The notes under the pieces are model-generated. The model worked only from the letters and a program-made list of their open reading frames with translations, searched no databases and was not told the DNA's origin. Of a DNA stretch of 64,000 nt, positions 23,319 through 34,124 are shown piece by piece; the first letter of the stretch is position 1, and every line of letters starts with the position of its first letter. The DNA lies in assembly GCF_030272615.1 (NCBI RefSeq), contig NC_081414.1, positions 341,978,717 to 342,042,716 of the forward strand, in the 5' to 3' direction. Source of the stretch: Cryptomeria japonica. Its lineage: Eukaryota; Streptophyta; Pinopsida; Cupressales; Cupressaceae. The position numbers and the translations under genes were made by a program.

Positions 23319-24383
23319 TCGGTTATATGAGGAAAACCCAAGATGGGAAAAACTGGTTATACGAGGATAACCCAAGATGGGAAAAAACTTAGTGAGAAAT
23401 GCTGCTGGAGTCTACTGCTCCAATCCAACCTCACAATGAAACACAATATTACAATGATTTAGGGCATCAACCCAAGGAGCACCAACCCCTAGTGATTTAG
23501 AGCACCAACCCAAGGAGAACCAACCCCTACCCCAATCTCCAACTCAGTGACATACTATGAACATTATCAAATACAAAAGTGATAATCCAGTTACAATTGA
23601 TTCTTGTAACCACTGCATATACTTCACCCTACCAGTTACACTCCTCCTCTTCCTTCTATCATTTTGCCTCTATTTTTTTCTATGTTGGTTCTCTTGCTCA
23701 CCTTATTTGACTCTTTCTCTACTCCACCTCTGCCTTATCTACTCTCCTTTACTCATTGATGTTTCCTTACCGGTTCATGCTCTACTGGTTTACCTTTGCT
23801 CTTGGCCTCACTGGTTTAACTCACATTAAACCCTCTTACCAGTTTAACCACACTAATAGTCAATCACTATGACCTTTGATGAACTCTCTAACTGATTAAC
23901 TATTTACTTGCACTCACTTTACCAACATCACTCTCTCATGCAACATCAATTCATCCCTGTCTTTGGCATACATACTTATACATGAGCTTTCCCACCAAAA
24001 CCTCAGTTCAAACTACATGCCTCAAGGTTTCTTCACCAACCACAAGGCCTATCAAGTCAGATTTGATCTGCATGTGGATCGACAACCTACAAATAATCAT
24101 GCATCACCACCATATCTTTTTTCTTCCAAAACATGTTTTCTATACTTAGAAAACACGGATTGTCTGTTGGCTTGGCTTCTTGATCAATTACCATACATGA
24201 ATTTGTGCTCCTCTTCACCAAGTCTGATCTGCACCCAGACAACCTACATCGAACATTACACCGCTTAGATCTTCAGTGTGCATCTAGTCGCAAACCTCTT
24301 GCACTCAGCCCATAATTGTTGTAGACAACATTTAATGTTGACCAACCACCATCTACCTCACTAATGCACGCTTCTCCTACCTC
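23319..24383. repeat. tandem duplication inside E2, copy 2
   Basis: Aligned by eye with 22256-23313, with scattered substitutions. It carries a small extra repeat of the AACCCAAGATGGGAAAAA segment near 23330-23380. Confidence 0.85.
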
Positions 24384-25582
24384 TGCATGCTTGTTTGCCA
24401 CCTCGACTCCAAGTGGAATCTTTTCTAGCATCCACCTCAGCTCAGTCACTTGTGTCGGTATAGACTTTGTCATAGACCGCATCATACACTACCAGTGCTT
24501 ATCTACCGGTTCACCAAACCTGTTGATTCTATAACCCAGGTTGTACAACTCACCTTATCAATATGCGTTAATTGGTCATCCTTCATGCCATACAGTCTAT
24601 TACTCAACTGGTGGGATTACAATAGCTCAGTTCAAACTTTTTAGTCCTTAGCAAGTATCCAGGTTGAGTCATCATGCACCTCTCCATCTGATGGGAGCTC
24701 TTCACTTTTCCTCTTGGCTCTTTGCTACATACTGGTAACCACCTTATTTTTTGATTGACATGTTTTTGTCTTCATACTAGTAATGTGCATGATATCATCA
24801 AGCCATCCATCTTCATATGTCCTGCACTGATTTGTATCTACATTTCGAAGTGAATTTTTGTCTGCAAATGGAAAGCCTTTCCTTCTCCTTCATCTGACAG
24901 GTTCACCTCTTAGCCAGTTTATGAAAGTGACAAACTCATCATTACAAACTCTTCCTTCTTTGTTCTGTTAGCTCATCTTGCCTTCACTTCGCGATCCAGT
25001 GCTCATCTATGATCTCACATACCAGAGGCTTCCTTATGTTCCTCTAGGGTCATCTGGTGTGTGTCTTCAACCATCTGCCTTTTAACTTTTCCGACTGTCT
25101 CATCCTAGAAAGGTATACTACATTTCATGCATGTTGGGAGACAGACTAGGTATTAGCTCTTACTAGTGGGAGTAGATCCTTGTCTCCTGCTAGCCATTGA
25201 CTAGAGAGAACCAGATATCATTATATTGTGCTCTCTGCTTTTGGTATTGCATCAATATGATTTTCATGTTTGAGAAGAAGCAACTTCAACCTAACATATG
25301 ACCTTGCTGACATTGAGAAGATATTTTTTCAATCTAACACATAACCTGATAGACATCCCCTTTGTCTACTTTACCAACTTGTAGCAACATAGTTCTTGTT
25401 TGGTCATATCTTCATCCTTTGACAACATCTTTGACCGGTGGAAGTCCTGCAGAGTATCATCACACTTGCATGTCGGTGACCTGCACACTCATCTTCTTTT
25501 CACCTTTGCTATCTTACCGGGCACATACTTATTGGTTGGCAACAACTTTAATATCAACACAACACTTTCTGGTCATTGTCAA

Positions 25583-25596
25583 CCCATTATTCACCA
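25583..25596. repeat. 14-bp target-site duplication of LINE-2, left copy
   Basis: CCCATTATTCACCA, identical to 55401-55414. Its size suits LINE integration. The A-tail of LINE-2 lies directly next to it on the minus strand. Confidence 0.85.
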
Positions 25597-25777
25597 ATTT
25601 TTGATTAAGGTAAAAGCAGGTTTTGAAGGGGCCCCGAAACCCTTTACAAGGAGAACTTAAACAGCATAAGCAATGAGAAACAAAGAAGAACAGACCAATG
25701 AAAAACAAACAGAAAACCAAAGAAAACCAAAAAAAGCCCCCCAAAGCCAGGAGGCCATCCAAAGTTCGAAAGAGAAA
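25597..25777 (-). other. LINE-2 3' UTR and A-tail
   Basis: On the minus strand the UTR is T-rich, contains GGGTTTCGGGGCCCCTTC, and ends CCTTAATCAAAAAT just before the target duplication. Its short A-tail fits an old insertion. Confidence 0.75.
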
Positions 25778-25936
25778 CTAGTTGATTTTTTCCAGAGATT
25801 TTGCCAGAGTGTTGCTAATTTCGTCCAGCTCTTTGATGTTATCCCTTAGATTAGGGGGATCCTTTGCAGTAGTAGCCACAACTTTCTTGACACTAGCCCT
25901 GGTCCTCTTCGCAGTGCCACCCACCAAAGTAGCATC
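25778..25936 (-). pseudogene. LINE-2 3' coding tract, C-terminal piece
   Basis: This is the last roughly 50 codons of the coding tract that begins at 34094-34124. The frame enters at the copia-A target site (GCATC, 25932-25936) and ends with TAG at 25778-25780. It reads GGTAKRTRASVKKVVATT and then an amphipathic stretch LRDNIKELDEISNTLAKSLE, plausibly coiled coil. The frame matches that of the upstream piece across the copia-A insertion, so the two were one reading frame. Confidence 0.7.
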
Positions 25937-26576
25937 TGTGAGATGCTGTGAGAAGCGAGAATCGAGCCAAGATCTGATGTCAGTCATAGATCACATGCAA
26001 CTCCTCACACAACGGATAATCGAAGATCAAAATAGCTGAATGAAGATAATTTCAATATGAGAGAGAAATAGAGACAAAGAGGAGAATTTGGGGAAGACTC
26101 TCACCAAGCTATCACTCCACTAACTTAACTAGTGAAGGTGAGAGTATAGTGCTTATTATATAGAAAAATATAAGCATATACATCCAAGGGGTGCATTAAC
26201 TCCTATTCCCCATAAAAAGTGGGAGGTTTTACCTTCTTGGTAAATGCCAAAACATGTGGCATAACCTCCTTACATGAAGACAAAAAAGGAGTTGAGAAAG
26301 TTGGCACATAAGGCCAAAAGAGGATGTGAAACCCAACTACCCCATAACCCACTTAGGAATGAAAAAATAGTGGTTATGAGAGGTGGCACAACAAGCCAAA
26401 AGAGGGTGTGTAACTCAACTACCCATGTGAGGTGGAGAGTTACACATGTAGCTAAAGTATTTTGCCATGTGTCCTCATATAAACCACTCCTATTAACCTA
26501 AGCAAGCTTAAATAATATATGTGTAGGTAAAATAAATACCCCCTAACATAAGGAAAATAAAAAACCTACACTAACA
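25937..26576 (-). mobile_element. copia-A 3' LTR
   Basis: 640 bp, nearly the same length as the 5' LTR (641 bp) and very similar by eye. On the minus strand it starts TGTTAGTGTAGG after a polypurine tract and ends ...CTCACAGCATCTCACA. Confidence 0.9.
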
Positions 26577-26589
26577 CCCCCCCTTAAGC
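26577..26589 (-). other. polypurine tract of copia-A
   Basis: On the minus strand a purine-rich run ending in seven G abuts the 3' LTR start at 26576. Confidence 0.75.
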
Positions 26590-26699
26590 GTAGCTTAGGT
26601 GGGTGAAAATATGGGTCCCAGCAAATGCAACCATGTTAGGTACCCATGTTCATAGATAGCCCCCCCTAAATAAGGAGAGAAAGAAAGAAAGAAAGAAGG

Positions 26700-28230
26700 A
26701 CTAAGAAGTCCCTCCTGAAGTAGACACTTGTCGTATCCCAAGCAGAGATCACAAATGAAGGAACTTGCTTTTGGTGAAGGGTTTGGTGAAGATGTCTATA
26801 GTTTGCTCCATTGTAGAACAATACTTAAGATCAATGATGACTTCTTGAATGAGCTCCTGAATATAGTGCATATATATCTCAATGTGTTTCTTCCTCTGGT
26901 GATGAACTAGATTTCTTGAGATCTATATAGCACTTTGATTATCACAAAAGATGATAGTAGGCTTCCTAACTAGAATACCAAACTCAGTGAGAATATTTTG
27001 AAGCCAAATAGCCTTAATGGTGGCATTAACTGCCCCTCGATACTCAGCTTCTATTGATGAAAGAGCTTGCCCCTCGATACTCAGCTTCTATTGATGAAAG
27101 AGCAATTGCAGACTGCTTCTTACTCGACCAACAAACTAGACCAGAACCAAGTGAGAAGCAATACCCTGAAGTGGATTTGTGATCCTGAGAATAACCCACC
27201 CAATCTGAATCCGTATATCCCACCAAGTCAATATCCATGCTTGCTGCATACTGAATTCCATAATTGTGAGTACTCTGAATGTAGTGGAGAATCCGCTTAG
27301 CTGCTTTCCAATGCAACTCATGTGGCTCCTGCATGAATCTAGAGACCATGCCCACTGCATATGAAATGTTAGGTCTTGTATGAGTCAAGTAGATGAGGCT
27401 CCCAACAATTTGTCAATATAAAGTGCTATCAACCAAGGGTGAAGAGAAATTAGCCTCAAGTTTGACCCCAGACAAAAAAGGAGTAGGTGCAGGCTTGCAA
27501 TCAGCCATGCAAAATCTAGAGAGCATATCGAGTGCATACTTGGGTTGTCCAAGGAAGATGCCTGAAGAAGATTGAGTAATCTCAATTCCCAAGAAGTAAT
27601 GTAGAAGACCCAAGTCTGACATCAGAAATCTATCATGTAGAGCAGTTTTCACTACCTTGATGGTGGATGAGTGACTCCCTGTGATCAACAAGTCATCAAC
27701 ATAGAGAACTAGAAATGTGAGAGTATCATCCTGGTGTAGAATGTAGATGTTCGGATCAGAATGGCATCGATTAAAACCAACTGTCAAAAGGAAGGAGTCC
27801 ATCTTGGCATACCAAGCTCGAGGAGCTTGTTTGAGGCCATAGAGAGACTTTTGAAGTTGACACACAAGTGAAGGATCTTGAACAAACCCTTGTGGCTGCT
27901 CCATGTAGATTTCCTCCTGAAGGGCACCATGAAGAAATGCACTCTTGACATCCATCTGATGAACTTCCCAATGATGGGTTGCAGCAATAGCAAGGACAAG
28001 CTGGATGGAATTCATCTTAGCAACTAGAGAAAAAGTCTCAGAGTAATCAACCCCTAGAACTTGGGAAAAGCCTTTTGCTACCAAGCAAGCCTTATACTTA
28101 TCAACCCACCCATCTACTGCAAATTTTGTTTGATAGATCCACTTGCATCGAACAAATTTCCTTCCCTTAGGAAGAGGAACTAAATCCCATGTGTGATTCC
28201 TTTCCAAGGAATTAAACTCTTCTTGCATTG
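26700..28230 (-). pseudogene. copia-A reverse transcriptase and RNase H
   Basis: The reverse transcriptase begins near MQEEFNSLERNHTW and contains VDYSETFSLVAK, HQMDVKSAFLHGAL, SLYGLKQAPRAWY and the catalytic LYVDDLLI (YVDD at 27692-27703). A TGA at 27413-27415 stands where related elements usually have Arg before [14 protein letters not shown], a CGA-to-TGA change. RNase H follows with [11 protein letters not shown] and [12 protein letters not shown] 37-bp tandem duplication at 27031-27104 throws the frame there. The last part carries KHIEIYMHYIQE and DIFTKPFTKSKF, ending near 26700. Confidence 0.9.
27031..27104. repeat. 37-bp tandem duplication in copia-A RNase H
   Basis: TGCCCCTCGATACTCAGCTT plus 17 more bases occurs at 27031-27067 and again at 27068-27104, with one mismatch. 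As 37 is not a multiple of three, it shifts the RNase H frame. Confidence 0.95.
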
Positions 28231-28369
28231 CAACATCCCATTTGGGAACATCTGTAGCTTCTTGAAAAGACTATGGATCAGAAGATGAAGCAATGAAGAG
28301 ATGTGGAGCTTGCTGAAATTGTGACCTAATTCTTCTAGAATCTGATGGATCACCAAGCCAATCTCCTAC

Positions 28370-29630
28370 TAACTCAAAAGTTTATCGAGCCCAAAGAGGC
28401 ACTGAAGCTGGAGAGTCTGGGGGAGAATCATCAACCTCTGAAGGATGACTATGAGAAGAATGTGAATCCTCACCATCATTGTCACCATTTGAAGTGGAGG
28501 AAGAAGACTCCTCAACAGGATTAGGAGGATTAAGATCCTTAGAAGAACTGTCATCATCATGCAATGTCTCCAATGTGATAGTGGATGAAGAAGTGGTATG
28601 AGAAGAAATAGAAGAACTCTCCTCAAAACGAACACTCCTCTCAATGAACAACTCATGTGTAGAGGGATGGAGAAGTCTATACCCTTTGACATCATCTGGA
28701 TACCCAACAAATATGCAAGGCTTTCTCTATGGATCCATAGCCTTGTGTTTCTCTACTAGAATGTGGGCCCATGCAAGAGAACCAAACACTCTGAAATGCT
28801 TAACTGTAGGTTTCCGACCAGTCCAAGCTTGAAAAGGAGTTACCCCCTTCATAGCTTTATGAGGAACTTGGTTCTGGATGTAACATGCACAATTGATGGC
28901 CTCTACCAATATTGAGGTGCCAAGGACTTGGAGTGAATCATACAATTTGTCATCTCCTTCAAGGACCTATTCTTCCATTTTGCGACACCATTCTACTGAG
29001 GACTATATGGAACTGTGTGCTGCATGTTGATACCTTCTGAAGCACAAAATTATTCAAACTGATTATTAACATATTCACCCCCATTATCTGTACGTAGAAT
29101 CTTGATGAACTTCCCAGATTGTTTCTTTACAAAAGCTTTGAAATCTAGAAAATTCTCAAATACCTTAGACTTTTATTTGAGAAAGTAAACCCATGTAAAT
29201 CTGGAAAAGTCATCAATAAATTTTAAGACATATCTAGCCCTGCTAAAAGATGGTTGTGGAAATGGTCCTACCAAGTCACTATGTACCAACTCTAATAGCT
29301 GTGGAGCTCTCCATGCTTTTCCTTTATCATACTTCTCCTCAAGATGCTTACCAAGAATACATCCCTAGCAAAATCCATTAGAAAATTGAATAGAAGGCAA
29401 CCCTGAAACCATGTCTTGTTTACTGAGTTATTGCAAGTAATAGTTCAAGTGGCCAAATCGTTGATGCCACAAACAACTAATCTCATCTGCATGAGTGAGT
29501 AAAACTATCGAAGGATAGTCAGGAATAAAGTGAGAAAACTGATATAATCTGGATTGATGATCTTCTTTTCCCACAACAATAGTAGACCCATTATGCATTT
29601 CACTGATTACCACTGTATCTGGTGTGAACT
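28370..29630 (-). pseudogene. copia-A integrase
   Basis: The segment before the core is LWHQRFGHLNYYLQ, stop, LSKQDMVSGLP, then the zinc-type GFC and GCILGKH with a TAG between. The core shows VHSDLVGPF (first Asp), KFIDDFSRFTWVYF and LRTDNGGEYV (second Asp). The third catalytic residue is lost: GVAKWKNRSLKEM has Lys (codon 28978-28980) where the family has Glu, and Trp follows where Arg is usual. A variable Ser-rich stretch at 28380-28650 links to reverse transcriptase. At least five stops lie at places where Gln is usual. Confidence 0.85.
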
Positions 29631-29634
29631 CAAC

Positions 29635-30858
29635 TCACTTGTTAGAGCCAGTGTGAGCAATCTGATAAATAGATAGGAGATTAGTTGATAAAGATGGAAC
29701 ATAAAGGACATCCTTAAATGTTCCTTCGCCCACATCAACAGACCCTCTCCCATGCACTTCAACAGGAGTGTCATCACCCATTAGTATGGAAGGCATAGAA
29801 CATGGCTCTAAAGAGGTGAAATCATCTTTTGAAGAAGCCATGTGGTGCGAAGCACTTGAGTCAATTATCCAAGAATTGGGTTGTGAAGCAACAACAACTA
29901 GGGCCTTACCCTTTCCTTTCCCTTTACTCTTATCTGTATCCTTAGAAGATCCTTCTGATGAACTCTGTTTGACTGAATCAGGCACCTTGATATTATTCTT
30001 TTCAAGAAGATTTGAAAGGTGATCAATTTGTTTCTTTAAACACTTATGTTCATCATGACCAGGCCTCTTACAATAAGAACAATTGACCTTCTCCTTCTTA
30101 GGTTAATCACCTCTTGATGAAGAGGTCTGATTATCTGCTTTTGAAGTAGCAGATTTCTGATCTTTTTTCTTCTCTCCTTGGTTCTTTTGTTTCTTATCTT
30201 GCTTACTAGACCCTTTTTGTTCTTTTGTGCCTTGATTTACAACTAAGGCATGTGACTTAGAGGGTTTTATTGTAACCAGTTGAACCAATTTGTCTTGCTC
30301 CCTAGTGAGTTTTGCAGCAAATTCATCCAGAGAAGGCATTTTGAATGTGGTACCTAGGGTACATTTTGTAGCATAGAATGTAGAAACAAACATTGATTAG
30401 TTAGGACCAAGCTTAGAAAGAATACTCAAGATCAGTTGCTTATCATCTTTCTCAGTTCCACACCATTCCAACTGCAATCTTACAGACTTAAGTTTAGTGA
30501 AGAAGTCTTGTATAGTATCAAAATTGGTTGGATTCAACCCTATGAGTTCATTCTCTAATTGATGACCTCTTAGCTCACCCTGCTTACCAAATAGGTTTTC
30601 CAAAGTGGTCCACACTGCATTTGATGTAGTGGTAGATTCAATGTGAAAAAGAAGGTCTGGAGAGACTGACATACATAGAGTACCAAAAGTTTCATCACAT
30701 TTATTAAACCATTTAATCTTTTCTACAACATCTTGAGGTTCAATTTCAAGTCCCCTAGTAACACGATGATATCCATGTCTTTTCAGATATATTGTCATCT
30801 TAGATTTACATTCAAAATAATTATATGGTGTTAAAAGTGGAACTATAGATGCATCCAT
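29635..30858 (-). pseudogene. copia-A gag and protease
   Basis: Gag starts at an ATG at 30858 (MDASIVPLLTPYNYFECK), with the copia gag core at WTTLENLFGKQ and FDTIQDFFTKLKSVRLQL. A stop at about 30397 and another near 30103 break it. The zinc knuckle CSYCKRPGHDEHKC (30040-30081) is intact CCHC. A Lys/Ser-rich stretch follows, then the protease with SWIIDSSASHHMAS (about 29839-29874), where the usual DSGA reads DSSA. Gag forms the particle and protease matures it. About 1 kb of leader separates the primer site from gag, with a 13-C run at 30949-30961. Confidence 0.88.
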
Positions 30859-30948
30859 GATAGTAGAAAAGAAGATTGCAAAGAATCAGGAAAAGTGCAA
30901 GAAAGAAGGCACAAGAGACACCCCCCTTTTCACTAGTCTCAGAAATCA

Positions 30949-30961
30949 CCCCCCCCCCCCC
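30949..30961. repeat. 13-bp C homopolymer in the copia-A leader
   Basis: Thirteen C (G on the element's sense strand), about 90 bp upstream of gag. Length is likely to vary. Confidence 0.9.
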
Positions 30962-31877
30962 AATATTACAAGGTTGGTACTTTATAATTAGTGCATTTAC
31001 AAGGCTTTTTATCAAATTACAATTCTTTTAAGAAACCAATAGAGATTTTAAATACAAATAATTTGAGACAAGATCTAAAACAAATTAGCCTTATAACTGC
31101 TTAATTTATCTCAATACCTTTCCAACAACTATTAGTTTTTGAAAAATAGAGTTGTGAGGAGAAAGATATGACCAGTTAAAGAGAAAAAGAAGTAGCTGAT
31201 ACAACCTTTAATATCTGATAGAAAAAGGCAAAAAATTTCAATTAGACCTACAATAATGGATATTTCTCATTTCCAGCTTTCCATCAAGTATTTGTTTGCA
31301 AAAATTTGACACCCGAGGCAAAAGTTGTGCAACTTTTAAGAAATGTTGCTGAATTTCCCTGATAGAAAAATGGCTTAGGCCCTACTCAAGCTCGATTTCT
31401 GCAAAATTTATTAATTTTCTAGACATACCATTTGAAACCCAAAAAATTTTCGATGCTAGAAAGAAAACCCATAAATCATTTTTTGTGAAAGTGAACAAAA
31501 GTTAGAACACTAAAGCCAAAATAAAAATAGCTCTAGTAAAAAAAATTTACTCTGATTTTTTACTATGTCCTCCAAACTCTGATTTTGGTGAAGTAAAAGT
31601 CACTTTTGACTTTGTCAAGCCTTATGGACACTTTGGAAATTCTTATTAAGCTTCCAATATTACCACAAAGCTACAATCACTCAGATCTTACAAGAACACA
31701 TACATGTAAACCGGATTTAACTAGAAGTTATTTTCCTTTAAACTATTCTGATTCTCCAGATCACACGATAATGCAGGAGAAGAGCATACTTAGTTTTTTT
31801 TTAAAATATTAGCTATATAAAAGTTCCAAATCCCTCAAATAAATTAAAAAAAAGCAATGAGCTATACTAGACAATAA

Positions 31878-31889
31878 GCTCTGATACCA
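31878..31889 (-). other. copia-A primer binding site (Met-tRNA)
   Basis: TGGTATCAGAGC on the minus strand, complementary to the 3' end of plant initiator Met-tRNA. It directly adjoins the LTR end CTCACA at 31890. Confidence 0.95.
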
Positions 31890-32530
31890 TGTGAGATTCT
31901 GCGAAAAGCGAGAATCGAGCCAAGATCTAATGTGAGTCATAGATCACATGAAGCTCCTCACACAATGGATGATCGAAGATCAAAATAGTTGAATGAAGAT
32001 AATTTCAATATGAGAGAGAAATAGAGACAAAGAGGGGAATTTGGAGAAGACTCTCACCGAACTATTACTCCACTAACTTAACTAGTGAAGGTGAGAGTAT
32101 AGTACTTATTATATAGAAAAATATAAGCACATACATCCAAGGGGTGCATTAACTCCTATTCCCCATAAAAAGTGGGAGTTTTTACCTTCTTGGTAAATGT
32201 CAAAATATGTGGCATAGCCTCCTTACATGAAGACAAAAAAGGAGTTGAGAAAGTTGGCACATAGGGCCAAAAGAGGGTGTGAAACCCAACTACCCCATAA
32301 CCCACTTAGAAAATGACAAAATAGTGGTAATGAGAGGTGGCACAACAAGCCAAAAGAGGGTGTGTAACTCAACTACCCATGTGAGGTGGAGAGTTACACA
32401 TGTAGCTGAAGTATTTCCCCACGTGTCCTCATATAAACCACTTCTATTAACCTAAGCAAGCTTAAATAATATATGTGTAGGAAAAATAAATACCCCCTAA
32501 CATAAGGAAAATAAAAAACCTACACTATCA
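31890..32530 (-). mobile_element. copia-A 5' LTR
   Basis: 641 bp, starting TGATAGTGTAGG on the minus strand and ending AGAATCTCACA next to the primer site. The third base pair of the start differs from the 3' LTR (TGAT versus TGTT). Confidence 0.9.
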
Positions 32531-34124
32531 GTATCACCGCTACTAGTCTGGATGGTCTCTTCATCCAAGTCAAGATCCACAACCAGTTTTGGAGAGCAGG
32601 TTTGATCATAGACCTTAGCGATATCCTCCAAGTTTTTAATGACAATAGAGAGGAAACTCAGAATAACGCCCATAAGATTTTTCATCGCTTCCTTCCCATC
32701 TTCCAGTGATTTGACCTTATCCTTCATATTCTGCTTCCAGTTTATTTGCTCTTTGTTTTCATCCTCCCTCTTCTCATCCATATTTTTCCCCTTTTTTTCC
32801 AGGTTCTTCAGGAGCTCATAGGTCCATCTGTCGTACTCCATTCTTGCTTCAAAGAGTTTCTTGAGGTTATTCAAGATTATCCCTTTACCCGCACTTTCCT
32901 TATCCTCGCTAACCCTATCCTTAGTCTAGTCCTTCTCATAATCTTTGCTCATTTCCCTCTTGGAATTCACATCAGTTTTCTCATTATCCTTGAAATCCAC
33001 TTCCTCCATCGGATGGTTGTTGTCCTTACCAGAGCAATCACTAAGGATAGGGCTTTCATGACTAGGCTCATTATCACCGCTTTCTTCCTCATTACCCAAC
33101 TCCTCATCTTTCTAGCTGTTTTCACCATTGGAGTCGTTCGTCTCCATTCCGCTGCTTACCTTTTCAATTTTCTTTGTTTCCAACCTAGGGGCACTTTTCC
33201 TTTTTTTGCAAGAGGATGCCTTCTCCTTGCTGGAGTCTCCTTCTTCCATATTTCTCTTACCTGGAGAGGCATAAATCCTCTTAGTTTCCAGCAGGGCGAG
33301 GGTTTTGCAATGCTCATAGATGAGCAACAAAAGTCCGCAGGGGAGAATCCGGCTAGAAGGGTTATTCCTATGTTTATTGAGGGACCTAGAGAGAGACCTA
33401 AAAAGGTAGTAGGGCAGGGAAACCTTTTTGTCATGTCTAAAATGATTTAAGAGAACAAAATGGTAGGTGTGGGCCCTGGAGAAATGACCTTCAACCGTGA
33501 TGTATTCCATAATTGTATTTAGAACCCAACCCCACAGTTTCTTGATGTTTGTAGCTTCGTAGTAGCCCCCAGTAGCTTTTTCGATTTTAACCCTTTCTTT
33601 CTCTTTACGTGGGAACAAATTGATCGCATTGTTGGAGCCTTTAAGGTCTCGAAAGAAATTAAGCCCAGTGTGGGGCATTCCAGTTATAGTAGATGTGAGC
33701 CCAATGTCCAACTTAAACTTAACTCCATAGATTTTAAAAGAGCCATTAGACCAGTTTTTAGAAATCTTGGAAATGGTGAGGTTGACCCTACCTTTTGTCA
33801 TAGTCCATGAACTTCTCCATGTATTTGGTGAGAGAGCCCTTTTCCAGTTTCACCCAGACTTTTGGCATCACTTTCCAAGTCGACATATTGTCTAGTTCCT
33901 CCCACCTCAGGTCACCTCCCATCTTCGAATTCAGGCTATCTGGTATGTTTCTCTGCGAACTAATTCCTTCTTTCGGAAAGTTGCTTGAGATTTTGAACCA
34001 GTTAACCCACAAAACGTGCGGCAAATTATTAAAGATTGCTGGAGATCTATCGCTTTTCCAAGTAATGATGACCTTTCCAACAAGGCATAAATAATTCTTT
34101 TTACCTGTCTTGATTAAATTGTCC
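32531..34124 (-). pseudogene. LINE-2 extra 3' coding tract (third ORF or ORF2 extension)
   Basis: Downstream of RNase H, still inside the LINE-2 target repeats, a protein-like frame runs about 520 codons here plus 50 at 25778-25936. It starts in frame with KTGKKNYLCLVGKVIITW near 34124 and reads WVNWFKISSNFPKEG. Near 33795 it changes frame, where ATG...TAG of two frames overlap by about 13 bp. It then reads GLNFFRDLKGSNNAINLFPR, EGHFSRAHTYHFVLLNHF and RILPCGLLLLIYEHC. A charged Lys/Glu-rich tail with likely coiled coil follows (ARMEYDRWTYELLKNLEKKG). TAG stops lie at 33112 and 32926. The middle part faintly recalls the 'putative plant transposon protein' domain; that is a guess. Confidence 0.6.

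Larger units (their letters stand above)
25937..32530 (-). mobile_element. copia-A: full-length Ty1/copia retrotransposon in LINE-2
   Basis: The element spans 6594 bp with both LTRs, a Met-tRNA primer site, a polypurine tract, and the order gag, protease, integrase, reverse transcriptase, RNase H. The flanks are GCATC (25932-25936) and GTATC (32531-32535), a 5-bp duplication with one C/T difference. It interrupts the 3' coding tract of LINE-2. Its own coding region is broken by stops, a 37-bp duplication and loss of the integrase Glu, so it is inactive. Its LTRs differ by a few percent by eye, so the insertion is not recent. Confidence 0.92.

Noticed and set aside
22485-23829. Two near-identical 90-codon hydrophobic ORFs that could be paralogous membrane peptides
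   Set aside because: They exist because of the 1.07-kb tandem duplication in a non-coding LTR, run antisense to E2, and match no family.
32746-33450. Plus-strand ORF of 234 codons, the longest on that strand near 33 kb
   Set aside because: It is the complement of the Lys/Glu-rich LINE-2 3' tract, so it becomes Phe/Leu-rich. The minus-strand frame is in register with LINE-2 and with the piece beyond copia-A.
32531-34124. Intact host gene interrupted by retrotransposons
   Set aside because: The tract lies inside the LINE-2 target duplications, follows RNase H directly and has its own stops. It travelled with the LINE, whatever its ultimate origin.
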